The translations under genes and the position numbers were made by a program. Below the pieces are notes generated by a model that searched no databases, was not told where the DNA came from, and was given only the letters and a program-made list of their open reading frames with translations. This document shows, in pieces, positions 1 through 6,014 of a stretch of 8,428 bases of DNA (positions are counted from its first letter, which is position 1; each line of letters starts with the position of its first letter). Origin of the DNA: Gammaproteobacteria bacterium (GTDB lineage Bacteria > Pseudomonadota > Gammaproteobacteria > Pseudomonadales > Pseudohongiellaceae); the NCBI GenBank assembly GCA_016762995.1, contig JAESUT010000073.1, positions 8,065 to 16,492 on the forward strand, read 5' to 3'.

Positions 1-1094
1 ATTACACCATCGATGTACTTCGCAGTCTGCTCGCCGGGTCGAATGCCGGGAATAAAGGCACTTGAACGCTTGAGGTTCTCGGCAACATCACGCGGATTAA
101 ATACTAGTGCTGTATAAAAGAAGCAGAAGAATATAATCATCGCGCTAAATATAATAATGTAAAGAGGCTGGCCTGGTCCGATGAGGAATGCTAATTCCTG
201 CAACCATTCCGAACCATCAGCCTGACCAAACCAGTTCGCGATACTGGCAGGAAACAACAAAATACTACTGGCAAAAATTGCTGGTATAACGCCGGCCATA
301 TTAATTTTAAGTGGTAAATGACTAGCTTGGGCCTGGTACATCTTTCTACCCTGCTGGCGTTTCGCATAATTGACGGTAATGCGACGCTGCGCTCTTTCTA
401 TATAAACGATACAAGCAACAACACCAATAGCTATCAATCCTACGATTAGCAGCAACATACCGTTGATCTGCCCTTCGTACGCTTGCGTCAGCGATGTACC
501 AATAGCTGCCGGAAAGCCAGCAACGATGCCCGCGAAGATTAACATCGATATACCGTTGCCGATGCCTTTTTCTGTAATCTGCTCACCCAGCCACATCAGG
601 AACATCGCGCCAGTAACAAGCGAAACGATCGCTGTAATATTAAATGCTAAACCAGGTGCGTAGGCCATTGGAGACAACAGCCCAACAGTCATCCCAGTTC
701 CCTGAACCGTCGCTAGTACCAAAGCGCCATAACGCGTGTATTGGGATATCTTGCGACGACCAGACTCGCCTTCTTTCTTTAACTGATCCAATTGCGGACT
801 AACAGCAGAAAGCAGCTGCATGATAATCGAGGCCGATATATAAGGCATGATACCCAGTGCTAAAATGCTCATTCTTTCCAGAGCACCACCACCAAACATA
901 TTGATCATATCCGTGAACGTACCTTCCTGTGCTGAGAAGAAGGACGCCAACTGCAGGGGATCAATTCCAGGTACTGGAATATGTGTGCCGATTCGGTATA
1001 CGAAAATGGCAAACAATAGAAACAAAAGGCGTGACTTAAGCTCGCCTAATCCCGCGCCTATGTTTTCTGGAGAAATGTTTGGTTTATTTGCCAT
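1..1094 (-). CDS. secY: SecY, protein translocase channel subunit (3' end missing)
   Basis: Central pore subunit of the SecYEG translocon in the inner membrane, which passes unfolded proteins driven by SecA and inserts membrane proteins. The first 364 residues are present and the frame runs off the left edge; E. coli SecY has about 443. Visible hydrophobic segments lie near residues 21-39, 74-96, 122-143, 150-170, 182-200, 211-233, 266-288 and 310-333. Family motifs are [15 protein letters not shown] (81-95), EKGIGNGIS (175-183) and the cytosolic loop RPGEQTAKY (352-360), whose Arg352 corresponds to the SecA-relevant Arg357 of E. coli. The start [13 protein letters not shown] follows rplO by 18 nt. 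No clear Shine-Dalgarno sequence precedes the ATG: the spacer is A/T-rich and ends ATAGATA, so initiation may depend on coupling to rplO (inference). Identity is certain; only the C-terminal end is missing. Confidence 0.98.
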   Translation of the reverse strand, partial: MANKPNISPENIGAGLGELKSRLLFLLFAIFVYRIGTHIPVPGIDPLQLASFFSAQEGTFTDMINMFGGGALERMSILALGIMPYISASIIMQLLSAVSPQLDQLKKEGESGRRKISQYTRYGALVLATVQGTGMTVGLLSPMAYAPGLAFNITAIVSLVTGAMFLMWLGEQITEKGIGNGISMLIFAGIVAGFPAAIGTSLTQAYEGQINGMLLLIVGLIAIGVVACIVYIERAQRRITVNYAKRQQGRKMYQAQASHLPLKINMAGVIPAIFASSILLFPASIANWFGQADGSEWLQELAFLIGPGQPLYIIIFSAMIIFFCFFYTALVFNPRDVAENLKRSSAFIPGIRPGEQTAKYIDGV

Positions 1095-1112
1095 TATCTA
1101 TTTTATAGTTCG

Positions 1113-1667
1113 CTATTCGTCTGCTGCAGGAGCGTCGACTTTCTTGGCCTTAGCTTTAGCCGGCTTCTTCTTGTCCGTCTTAACAGGCTTCTCAGCTTTC
1201 TTCGCTAGTTTCTTAACTTTTTCGCGAATTTCGATGTCGATGACCTTGCCACCGGCTGCTTCGATTGCTGCTCGCGCACCCTTAGTTACGCCTATCCCTT
1301 CAAGAGTAACGGCCTTGGTTACATCACCGGACAACATAACCTTTACTCTCTTCATTCCCGCAGTAATTAAATTCGCCTTTCGCAGCACTTCGATAGTGAT
1401 TACGTCAGCATCCACCTTGTTTAATTCTGATGTACGAACCTCGGCAGAAACACGACCTATACGCGAGCTAAAACCGTACTTAGGTAGACGCATTTGCAAA
1501 GGCATCTGACCGCCTTCAAACCCCGGTCGAACCGTGCCGCCAGTACGAGACTTCTGACCTTTATGACCGCTGCCTGCAGTCTTACCTGAACCACTGCCGA
1601 TACCACGACCGACGCGTTTCTTTGCTTTATGGCTGCCAGGAGCTGGGCTTAATGTATTTAGTTCCAT
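1113..1667 (-). CDS. rplO: 50S ribosomal protein L15 with Lys/Ala-rich C-terminal tail
   Basis: Late-assembling large-subunit protein that contacts several 23S rRNA domains. The start [12 protein letters not shown] matches E. coli MRLNTLSPAEGS. The Gly-rich RNA-binding N-terminus ([28 protein letters not shown]) and the globular end [15 protein letters not shown] are canonical. The protein is 184 residues against 144 in E. coli: from about residue 147 a 38-residue tail follows, first very basic ([24 protein letters not shown]) and then acidic (DAPAADE). The ATG at 1667 is preferred over a TTG one codon upstream, because the TAAGGA ribosome binding site lies 7 nt from the ATG and only 4 nt from the TTG, and because of the homology. 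That site overlaps the rpmD stop codon. The gene lies between rpmD (10 nt) and secY (18 nt). Confidence 0.97.
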   Translation of the reverse strand: MELNTLSPAPGSHKAKKRVGRGIGSGSGKTAGSGHKGQKSRTGGTVRPGFEGGQMPLQMRLPKYGFSSRIGRVSAEVRTSELNKVDADVITIEVLRKANLITAGMKRVKVMLSGDVTKAVTLEGIGVTKGARAAIEAAGGKVIDIEIREKVKKLAKKAEKPVKTDKKKPAKAKAKKVDAPAADE

Positions 1668-1677
1668 CAAAAATTCC

Positions 1678-1860
1678 TTAGTCTACGGCGACCATGTAGC
1701 TAACTTTGTTAATCATTCCGCGTACCGATGGAGTATCTTCCACCTCTACGGATTGGTTCATGCGACGCAAGCCCAAACCTCGCAAGCAAAGTTTGTGCTT
1801 TGGAAGTGTGCCGATCGGGCTACGTACTAATGTAACTTTGACTGTCTTTTTCTTCGTCAT
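1678..1860 (-). CDS. rpmD: 50S ribosomal protein L30
   Basis: Small single-domain large-subunit protein of 60 residues (E. coli 59) that binds 23S rRNA on the solvent side. The family signature is plain: [15 protein letters not shown] near residues 9-23, then the highly conserved [19 protein letters not shown] and [11 protein letters not shown]. The N-terminus MTKKKTVKV has one more Lys than E. coli, which is unremarkable. The ATG is preceded by AGGCGG about 8 nt upstream; a second purine-rich AAGGAT lies further out. It follows rpsE by 34 nt, and its TAA stop doubles as part of the rplO ribosome binding site. L30 is the least conserved member of spc operons across bacteria, so its presence in the usual place fits a gammaproteobacterial cluster. 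Confidence 0.97.
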   Translation of the reverse strand: MTKKKTVKVTLVRSPIGTLPKHKLCLRGLGLRRMNQSVEVEDTPSVRGMINKVSYMVAVD

Positions 1861-1894
1861 TTTTTAACCGCCTAATCCTTAACCCGTCTAGTCT

Positions 1895-2404
1895 TTAACC
1901 GAGAATCTCTTCGACTGACTTGCCGCGTTTGCCGGCAATATCCTCAGGTGAACGCATGTCTCGCAGACCGTTAAAAGTAGCTCGCACTACATTAACCGGG
2001 TTAGTTGAGCCATAGCACTTGGCCAGTACATTCTGTACACCTGCCAATTCCAGAATTGCGCGCATTGCGCCACCGGCGATTATGCCAGTACCTTCTGATG
2101 CTGGCTGCATGTATACCTTAGACGCACCGTGCTTTGCTTTAATTGGATACTGCAAAGTATGCCCATCCAAACTTACGGTAATCATGTTGCGACGTGCCGC
2201 TTCCATAGCCTTCTGAATAGCCAAAGGAACTTCACGAGCTTTACCGCGGCCAAATCCGATGCGGCCGTTGCCGTCACCTACTGCAGTGAGCGCTGTAAAT
2301 CCAAAAATTCGACCACCTTTAACCACTTTTGCTACGCGGTTAACTTGGATCAGCTTTTCTTGCATGCCTTCTTCGTTCTTATCAGGCTGGTCTCTATATG
2401 CCAT
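1895..2404 (-). CDS. rpsE: 30S ribosomal protein S5
   Basis: Small-subunit protein near the mRNA entry channel and the S4 interface, involved in decoding accuracy and mRNA unwinding. Length is 169 residues (E. coli 167). The N-terminal double-stranded-RNA-binding-like domain is visible as [20 protein letters not shown] followed by [18 protein letters not shown]; the C-terminal domain contains [20 protein letters not shown] and [13 protein letters not shown] and ends [12 protein letters not shown]. The VVKGGRIF loop, where spectinomycin-resistance changes map in E. coli, looks wild type. The first residues ([14 protein letters not shown]) are variable, as is usual in the family. The ATG lies 12 nt after the rplR stop, and the ribosome binding site TAAGGG includes that stop codon. 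Confidence 0.98.
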   Translation of the reverse strand: MAYRDQPDKNEEGMQEKLIQVNRVAKVVKGGRIFGFTALTAVGDGNGRIGFGRGKAREVPLAIQKAMEAARRNMITVSLDGHTLQYPIKAKHGASKVYMQPASEGTGIIAGGAMRAILELAGVQNVLAKCYGSTNPVNVVRATFNGLRDMRSPEDIAGKRGKSVEEILG

Positions 2405-2416
2405 AGTTCAAAACCC

Positions 2417-2767
2417 TTAAAATTCCAATCCGCCTTCACGAGCTGCTTCGGCAAGAGCCTTAATGCGGCCGTGATAGGCATAACCTGATCGATCGAAAGC
2501 AACTTTCTCAATGCCAGCTGCTTTAGCTCGTTCAGCGATTAATTTTCCGACTTTGCCAGCTGCCTCGACATTGCCAGTCTTTCCACCACGCGCATCTTTC
2601 TCAACAGTAGATGCGGAGGCCAAAATTTGATCACCAGAAGCCGAGATTACTTGCGCATAGATATGTCTAGGCGAGCGGAATACGCATAATCTGTTCGCGC
2701 GTAGTTCGCTAATCTTTGCTCTGGCTCTTTTTGCCCGTCTAATACGAGCTGTTTTTTTAACGTTCAT
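2417..2767 (-). CDS. rplR: 50S ribosomal protein L18
   Basis: 5S rRNA-binding protein of the central protuberance, acting with L5 and L25. Length is 116 residues (E. coli 117). The basic N-terminus [16 protein letters not shown] is followed by the fold core ([15 protein letters not shown]) and the C-terminal signature [30 protein letters not shown] (split here only by family convention), which makes the assignment unambiguous. It starts 11 nt after the rplF stop; TAGGGC, formed by the rplF TAG stop and the next bases, is the probable ribosome binding site about 9 nt from the ATG. The ten bases ending in the start codon, CATAGATATG, are identical at the start of rpsQ. A run of seven A lies at codons 4-6, but it is not in phase for a canonical -1 slip. 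Confidence 0.97.
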   Translation of the reverse strand: MNVKKTARIRRAKRARAKISELRANRLCVFRSPRHIYAQVISASGDQILASASTVEKDARGGKTGNVEAAGKVGKLIAERAKAAGIEKVAFDRSGYAYHGRIKALAEAAREGGLEF

Positions 2768-2778
2768 ATCTATGTGCC

Positions 2779-3312
2779 CTATTTCTTCTTCGCTTCTTTT
2801 CTAAACACACGCTCATCAACGTAGCGAATTCCCTTACCCTTATAAGGCTCAGGTGGACGAAAATCTCTGATTTCCGCAGCGACTTGACCAACTAACTGCT
2901 TGTCAGCACCAGAGATCACAATTTCTGTTTGTGAAGGAGTTGTAGCTGTAACGCCTTCTGGGAGCTGATAGTTGATTGGATGAGAATATCCAACAGTGAT
3001 GTTTATTTTTTTACCCTCAGCCTTGGCTCTATAACCAACGCCTTGCAGCTCCAATTTTTTTTCAAACCCTTTGCTAACACCAAGCATCATGTTATTAATT
3101 AGCGAACGGAAGGTGCCTGCCATGGCGTTTGCCTCACGCGAGCCATCTTTGGCTGAGATACTAAGAATCTCTCCATCGCGCGCTACTGCAACAGAGTTGT
3201 GCAGCTCTAAGCGAAGGTTTCCCTTGTCGCCTTTTGCCGATACCTCGGTATCGCTAATGTTTGCTTCTACGCCTTTCGGTATCTCTACCGGGCTATTTGC
3301 TACTCTAGACAT
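2779..3312 (-). CDS. rplF: 50S ribosomal protein L6
   Basis: Two-domain large-subunit protein near the sarcin-ricin loop and the factor-binding region. Length is 177 residues, the same size class as E. coli. The N-terminus [15 protein letters not shown] and the repeated L6 fold are clear. The C-terminal domain carries [30 protein letters not shown] and the family signature [15 protein letters not shown], ending KEAKKK. The gene follows rpsH after a 64-nt spacer, the longest in the window, which contains a hairpin. The ribosome binding site is weak (AGAG about 8 nt before the ATG). A run of eight A falls in phase at FEKKLE (3055-3062), where polymerase or ribosome slippage could give a truncated product; this is probably of no consequence. 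Confidence 0.97.
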   Translation of the reverse strand: MSRVANSPVEIPKGVEANISDTEVSAKGDKGNLRLELHNSVAVARDGEILSISAKDGSREANAMAGTFRSLINNMMLGVSKGFEKKLELQGVGYRAKAEGKKINITVGYSHPINYQLPEGVTATTPSQTEIVISGADKQLVGQVAAEIRDFRPPEPYKGKGIRYVDERVFRKEAKKK

Positions 3313-3336
3313 AATATTGCTCTATTGACGACCTAA

Positions 3337-3354
3337 GATCTCGCTCGCGAGACC
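3337..3354 (-). repeat. GC-rich inverted repeat between rpsH and rplF
   Basis: The coding-strand sequence GGTCTCGCGAGCGAGATC can fold with arms TCTCG and CGAGA around a CGAG loop, extended outward by one G-U and one G-C pair. It sits in the 64-nt spacer, 24 nt upstream of the rplF ATG. No U-tract follows, so a terminator is unlikely. A regulatory or RNA-stability role is possible but not shown. Confidence 0.55.
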
Positions 3355-3376
3355 CGGAATCGAATATCAACACCAA

Positions 3377-3772
3377 TTAGAAAACTGTACAAAGAACCTC
3401 ACCGCCGATTCCGGCAGCGCGTGCTTGCGATTCAGTCATCAGGCCTTTGTTTGTAGACATTATTGAAATGCCCAAACCGGCTCTAACTTTAGGTAAATCA
3501 TCTTTACCCTTGTAGCTACGCAGACCTGGTCGGCTCGCACGCTTAATTTCTTCGATTACTGGTCTACCCTCAAAATACTTAAGGTCGATGTTGAGAATTG
3601 GCTTTCCGCCATTTTCATCTACCTGGTAGCCAGCAATATAACCTTCGTCTTGTAGGACTTTTGCGATCGCCATCTTCATCTTTGAAGAAGGCATACCAAC
3701 CGTTGGTAATTTCGCCATCTGCGCATTTCGTATACGCGTTAAAAGATCTGCTATGGGGTCTGACATACTCAT
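3377..3772 (-). CDS. rpsH: 30S ribosomal protein S8
   Basis: Primary 16S rRNA-binding protein of the central domain and, in E. coli, the translational repressor of the spc operon, which binds mRNA at the rplX/rplE boundary. Length is 131 residues (E. coli 130). The start [18 protein letters not shown] closely matches E. coli. The C-terminal RNA-binding signature is intact: [17 protein letters not shown], then [15 protein letters not shown] and [11 protein letters not shown]. The first ATG (3772) was chosen over a second two codons in because GGAG lies 7 nt from the first and because the family N-terminus is MSM. It follows rpsN by 13 nt. Whether it represses its own operon here is not shown by the sequence. 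Confidence 0.98.
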   Translation of the reverse strand: MSMSDPIADLLTRIRNAQMAKLPTVGMPSSKMKMAIAKVLQDEGYIAGYQVDENGGKPILNIDLKYFEGRPVIEEIKRASRPGLRSYKGKDDLPKVRAGLGISIMSTNKGLMTESQARAAGIGGEVLCTVF

Positions 3773-3785
3773 AATTCTTCTCCGA

Positions 3786-4091
3786 CTACCAGCTGGCCTT
3801 AGTTAAACCAGGCACATCGCCGCGCATAGCAGCTTCACGCAGCTTATGACGACACAAACCAAATTTACGGTACACACCATGAGGACGGCCTGTAATCTGG
3901 CATCTTCGTCGTTGACGAACTGGGCTAGAATCACGAGGTAATTTCTGCAACTTAACCTGCGCTTCCCATTTCTCGTCATCACTAGCATTAAGATCTTTGA
4001 GAACAGCTTTTATAGCAGCACGCTTGGCAGCAAATTTCGCTACTGTCTTAGTGCGCTTGTCCTCTCTAGCTATCATTGAAGTCTTAGCCAT
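3786..4091 (-). CDS. rpsN: 30S ribosomal protein S14, long form without a complete zinc site
   Basis: Small-subunit head protein needed late in 30S assembly. The 101-residue length matches the long, zinc-independent type found in E. coli and most Proteobacteria. Conserved parts are [37 protein letters not shown] and the terminal [12 protein letters not shown] ending KASW. Aligned to the zinc type (C-x2-C-x12-C-x2-C), positions one and three are Cys (C64, C80) and positions two and four are Thr67 and Lys83, so a full zinc site is not expected. E. coli keeps only the first. The ATG lies 2 nt after the rplE stop. Its ribosome binding site AAGGA lies inside the last codons of rplE, directly at a run of seven A, so translation is probably coupled to L5. 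Confidence 0.97.
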   Translation of the reverse strand: MAKTSMIAREDKRTKTVAKFAAKRAAIKAVLKDLNASDDEKWEAQVKLQKLPRDSSPVRQRRRCQITGRPHGVYRKFGLCRHKLREAAMRGDVPGLTKASW

Positions 4092-4093
4092 CG

Positions 4094-4741
4094 TTAAGCG
4101 TCCTTTTTTTCGTCAGTTGCAGGCGTATCGTCCGCTGCAGGTGTTTCTTCGACTGGCGCAACCGGCGCTGTCTTTACTTTTTGTTCGTCAGCAACAGGCA
4201 CCAAGCCTCTAAATGGAAACCCCATTGCCTTTAATAGGGTTCGGCCTTCCTCATCGCTTTCTGCTGTTGTGGTAATAACAATATCCAAGCCACGCAAAGC
4301 ATCGATCTTATCGTAGTCAATCTCTGGAAAAATGATCTGCTCAGTAACACCCATAGCATAGTTGCCACGGCCGTCAAAAGACTTCGGGTTCAGACCACGA
4401 AAATCTCTGATACGAGGAATCGAAATTCCAACCAATCTTTCTAAGAAGTCGTACATACGCTCGCCACGAAGAGTAACCTTGCAACCTACAGGCCAACCTT
4501 CTCGAACCTTGAATGCAGCGACAGACTTTCGAGCCTTTGTAATCACTACTTTCTGTCCGCAAATCTGGGTTAGATCATTGGCCGCATTTTCAAGAACCTT
4601 CTTGTCTGTCAATGCCTCACCAACACCCATGTTCAGCACAACCTTAGTAACCTTAGGCACGCGCATAGGATTATCATAACCAAATTCTTTGATTAGAGCG
4701 GGTATTACTTCTTTCTTATAAAATTCTTTAAACTGGGCCAT
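4094..4741 (-). CDS. rplE: 50S ribosomal protein L5 with Pro/Ala/acidic C-terminal tail
   Basis: Essential 5S rRNA-binding protein of the central protuberance that also touches the P-site tRNA and the S13 bridge. Conserved parts are [74 protein letters not shown] and [13 protein letters not shown]. The canonical protein ends at GFPFR, residue 178. Here a further 37 residues (179-215) follow, rich in Pro, Ala, Thr, Asp and Glu, and include a tandem repeat [13 protein letters not shown]. coli L5 has 179 residues and no tail. The ATG at 4741 ([10 protein letters not shown]) is chosen over an in-frame TTG at 4750 because it matches the family and sits 9 nt from the AGG of GGTAGG, while the TTG abuts it. 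Near the 3' end an A_AAA_AAG heptamer lies in phase. Confidence 0.97.
   Translation of the reverse strand: MAQFKEFYKKEVIPALIKEFGYDNPMRVPKVTKVVLNMGVGEALTDKKVLENAANDLTQICGQKVVITKARKSVAAFKVREGWPVGCKVTLRGERMYDFLERLVGISIPRIRDFRGLNPKSFDGRGNYAMGVTEQIIFPEIDYDKIDALRGLDIVITTTAESDEEGRTLLKAMGFPFRGLVPVADEQKVKTAPVAPVEETPAADDTPATDEKKDA
4103..4109 (-). other. In-phase A_AAA_AAG slippery heptamer in rplE
   Basis: The codons GAA AAA AAG of L5 Glu-Lys-Lys contain the heptamer in the phase needed for -1 slippage. The -1 frame after it reads GGA CGC TTA ACG and then the rpsN ATG in frame, with no stop, so a slip would make an L5-S14 fusion. The next bases also form the rpsN ribosome binding site. Function is unproven: similar A-runs occur in rpsS and rplF. 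Confidence 0.4.
4109..4144 (-). repeat. Imperfect 18-bp tandem repeat in the rplE tail
   Basis: Two adjacent 18-base units encode TPAADD (residues 200-205) and TPATDE (206-211). The units agree at 14 of 18 positions by eye. This suggests that the L5 tail grew partly by in-frame duplication. Confidence 0.6.
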
Positions 4742-4760
4742 GCTTGGCAACCTACCGTTA
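4737..4760 (-). promoter_or_regulatory. rplE initiation region, possible S8 repressor target
   Basis: In E. coli S8 represses the spc operon by binding mRNA at the rplX/rplE boundary. Here the start codon lies in a short inverted repeat GCCA-AGCA-TGGC, and the upstream GGTA-GGT-TGCC can form an alternative hairpin with the AGG in its loop. Both stems have only four pairs. I could not match the S8 consensus by eye, so this is a positional suggestion. Confidence 0.25.
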
Positions 4761-5075
4761 TTAATCTATATCTTGACCGTTAGACTTAAAGACACGTTTT
4801 TTAGCGCCATCTTCAAGCACCTGAATACCAACGCGGTCTGCCTTGTTAGTCTCAGAATTAAAAATAGCAACGTTTGAAATACTAAGCGCTGCCTCTTTCT
4901 CAACAATTCCACCAGCCTGACCCGCATTAGGGTTTGGCTTAGTGTGGCGTTTAACCATATTCACACCATGAACGATTACTCGATCAGTACCAACGAGACG
5001 GGAAATAGTTCCGCGTTTACCCTTGTCTTTGCCAGTGATTACTATCACTTCATCATCACGTTTAAGTTTGCGCAT
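4761..5075 (-). CDS. rplX: 50S ribosomal protein L24
   Basis: Assembly-initiating large-subunit protein that binds the 5' domain of 23S rRNA and lies beside the polypeptide exit. Length is 104 residues, as in E. coli. The N-terminal KOW motif is obvious ([20 protein letters not shown], residues 7-26), followed by [17 protein letters not shown], the [19 protein letters not shown] strand region and KADRVG; it ends [11 protein letters not shown] purine-rich AAGGGCAGGAA directly precedes the ATG, with AAGGG at about 6 nt spacing. It follows rplN by 38 nt. The 3' end and the 19-nt spacer to rplE form the place where S8 binds the spc mRNA in E. coli. Confidence 0.98.
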   Translation of the reverse strand: MRKLKRDDEVIVITGKDKGKRGTISRLVGTDRVIVHGVNMVKRHTKPNPNAGQAGGIVEKEAALSISNVAIFNSETNKADRVGIQVLEDGAKKRVFKSNGQDID

Positions 5076-5113
5076 TTCCTGCCCTTGCCTCTATAACACT
5101 GTTCTTTTGACGC

Positions 5114-5482
5114 TTAAAGTACTTCTGGCGCCAATGAAATAATTCGCATAAATTTTTCAGTTCTCAGCTCTCTCGTAACTGGACCGAAAACACGAGTACC
5201 AATAGGAGCTTGCTGTGCATTCAATAAGATCGCCGCATTGTCGTCGAATCGAATCTGTGAGCCATCACCACGTCTAACACCTTTCTTGGTGCGTACGACC
5301 AACGCAGTCAATACCTGCCCTTTCTTTACCTTACCGCGTGGAATCGCTTCCTTAACGGTAACTTTAATCATGTCGCCAATGTGAGCATAGCGACGATGAG
5401 ACCCGCCCAACACCTTAATACACATTACGCGTTTGGCGCCGCTGTTATCCGCGACATCTAAGTAAGACTGCACTTGAATCAT
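5114..5482 (-). CDS. rplN: 50S ribosomal protein L14
   Basis: One of the most conserved large-subunit proteins; it lies at the subunit interface (bridge B5/B8) and near the binding site of the silencing factor RsfS. Length is 122 residues, identical to E. coli. Signatures are [53 protein letters not shown], then [11 protein letters not shown] and [12 protein letters not shown]. The reading frame extends 12 codons upstream to a TTG, but the ATG at 5482 is right: it matches the family start and has GGAG 7 nt upstream, and the extra codons overlap a hairpin. The gene begins the spc operon in E. coli. Here it lies only 56 nt after rpsQ with no convincing promoter, so read-through from the S10 operon is likely (inference). 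Confidence 0.98.
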   Translation of the reverse strand: MIQVQSYLDVADNSGAKRVMCIKVLGGSHRRYAHIGDMIKVTVKEAIPRGKVKKGQVLTALVVRTKKGVRRGDGSQIRFDDNAAILLNAQQAPIGTRVFGPVTRELRTEKFMRIISLAPEVL

Positions 5483-5495
5483 CGATTCACTCCAG

Positions 5496-5518
5496 TTGCA
5501 TTCGCATTTCGAATGCAA
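5496..5518 (-). repeat. Perfect 9-bp inverted repeat between rpsQ and rplN
   Basis: On the coding strand the arms are TTGCATTCG and CGAATGCAA, separated by AAATG, giving a nine-pair perfect hairpin. The proximal arm ends 2 nt before the GGAG ribosome binding site of rplN. No U-tract follows, so it does not look like an intrinsic terminator. Its place is the S10/spc operon boundary. It may tune L14 initiation or mark an RNA processing site; both are inference. Confidence 0.6.
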
Positions 5519-5538
5519 GCTCTTAATCTAAAGCTAAT

Positions 5539-5814
5539 TTAAACTTGCGCTGCCCGCTCGTCTATTGACACCAAAGACCAAGACTTTGTCTTGGACAGAG
5601 GACGCACTTCCTTAATTGTTACTTCATCGCCTGGCAAACATTCGTTGTTCGCATCATGCGCATGAATTTTGGTAGACCGTTTGATGATCTTTCCATATAC
5701 CGGGTGTGTTACCCGACGCTCTACGAGCACAACGATGGACTTGTCCATCTTGTTGCTGATTACCTTTCCAGAGGTCGTACGAGCTGTTTTCTCGATGTTC
5801 TCAGTAGCCGACAT
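5539..5814 (-). CDS. rpsQ: 30S ribosomal protein S17
   Basis: Primary 16S rRNA-binding protein with an OB fold, important for early 30S body assembly. Length is 91 residues (E. coli 84), the excess being a variable N-terminus ([12 protein letters not shown]). The core is typical: [60 protein letters not shown]. The ATG lies 2 nt after the rpmC stop, so the two are probably coupled. The ribosome binding site is weak (GTGGA about 9 nt upstream, inside rpmC). The sequence CATAGATATG across the start is repeated exactly at rplR. An inverted repeat covers the KTKSW codons near the 3' end. This is the last gene of the S10 operon in E. coli. Confidence 0.97.
   Translation of the reverse strand: MSATENIEKTARTTSGKVISNKMDKSIVVLVERRVTHPVYGKIIKRSTKIHAHDANNECLPGDEVTIKEVRPLSKTKSWSLVSIDERAAQV
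5578..5594 (-). repeat. Inverted repeat inside the 3' end of rpsQ
   Basis: Arms CCAAGAC and GTCTTGG flank AAA, a seven-pair perfect repeat with a three-base loop, lying over the KTKSW codons of S17. The conserved protein sequence restricts this stretch, so it may be chance. It lies about 40 nt before the end of rpsQ, with no U-tract after it. Confidence 0.4.
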
Positions 5815-5816
5815 AT

Positions 5817-6014
5817 CTATGATCCACTTCTCTGTTTTTCGGTGATAATAGTTTTTACGCGGGAAATATCCCTGCGCACAGCACCAATCAAGTGAACCTG
5901 GCTCAACTGACCAGTGCCATTCTGCATACGGTAGTTAAACTGATCTTTATGAAGATCTTGCAATTGTACTTGCAGTTCTTCTACCGATTTTTCTCTCAAT
6001 TCACTGGCTTTCAT
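5817..6014 (-). CDS. rpmC: 50S ribosomal protein L29
   Basis: Small two-helix protein next to the tunnel exit, beside L23, where trigger factor and SRP dock. Length is 65 residues (E. coli 63). The family pattern is visible: [20 protein letters not shown], then [15 protein letters not shown] and [15 protein letters not shown]. The second helix [18 protein letters not shown] is typical. Its ATG shares one base with the rplP stop codon (TAATG), a classical termination-reinitiation junction. No strong ribosome binding site precedes it, so translation very likely depends on ribosomes finishing L16. It lies 2 nt upstream of rpsQ. Confidence 0.97.
   Translation of the reverse strand: MKASELREKSVEELQVQLQDLHKDQFNYRMQNGTGQLSQVHLIGAVRRDISRVKTIITEKQRSGS

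Noticed and set aside
847..1509. 220-codon plus-strand open frame across the secY/rplO junction
   Set aside because: Antisense shadow of two certain genes; its translation is low-complexity Ala/Ser/Phe with no family resemblance and it spans a real gene boundary.
3055..3062. Run of eight A in rplF as a programmed frameshift
   Set aside because: The -1 frame appears to end within about ten codons and no stimulatory element is evident; probably just the Glu-Lys-Lys codons.
3337..3354. Intrinsic terminator after rpsH
   Set aside because: A stem is present but no run of U follows it, and the operon clearly continues.
3803..3988. 61-codon minus-strand frame inside rpsN
   Set aside because: Overlaps the well-conserved S14 gene in another frame and resembles no known protein.
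4742..4750. TTG start giving L5 three extra N-terminal residues
   Set aside because: It sits directly on the ribosome binding site; the ATG at 4741 matches the family start.
5483..5518. TTG start giving L14 twelve extra residues
   Set aside because: L14 is nearly invariant and begins MIQ; the extension overlaps a hairpin and lacks a ribosome binding site of its own.
5483..5570. spc promoter upstream of rplN on the minus strand
   Set aside because: TAGATT resembles a -10 element, but no acceptable -35 lies 16-18 nt upstream, so I did not call a promoter.
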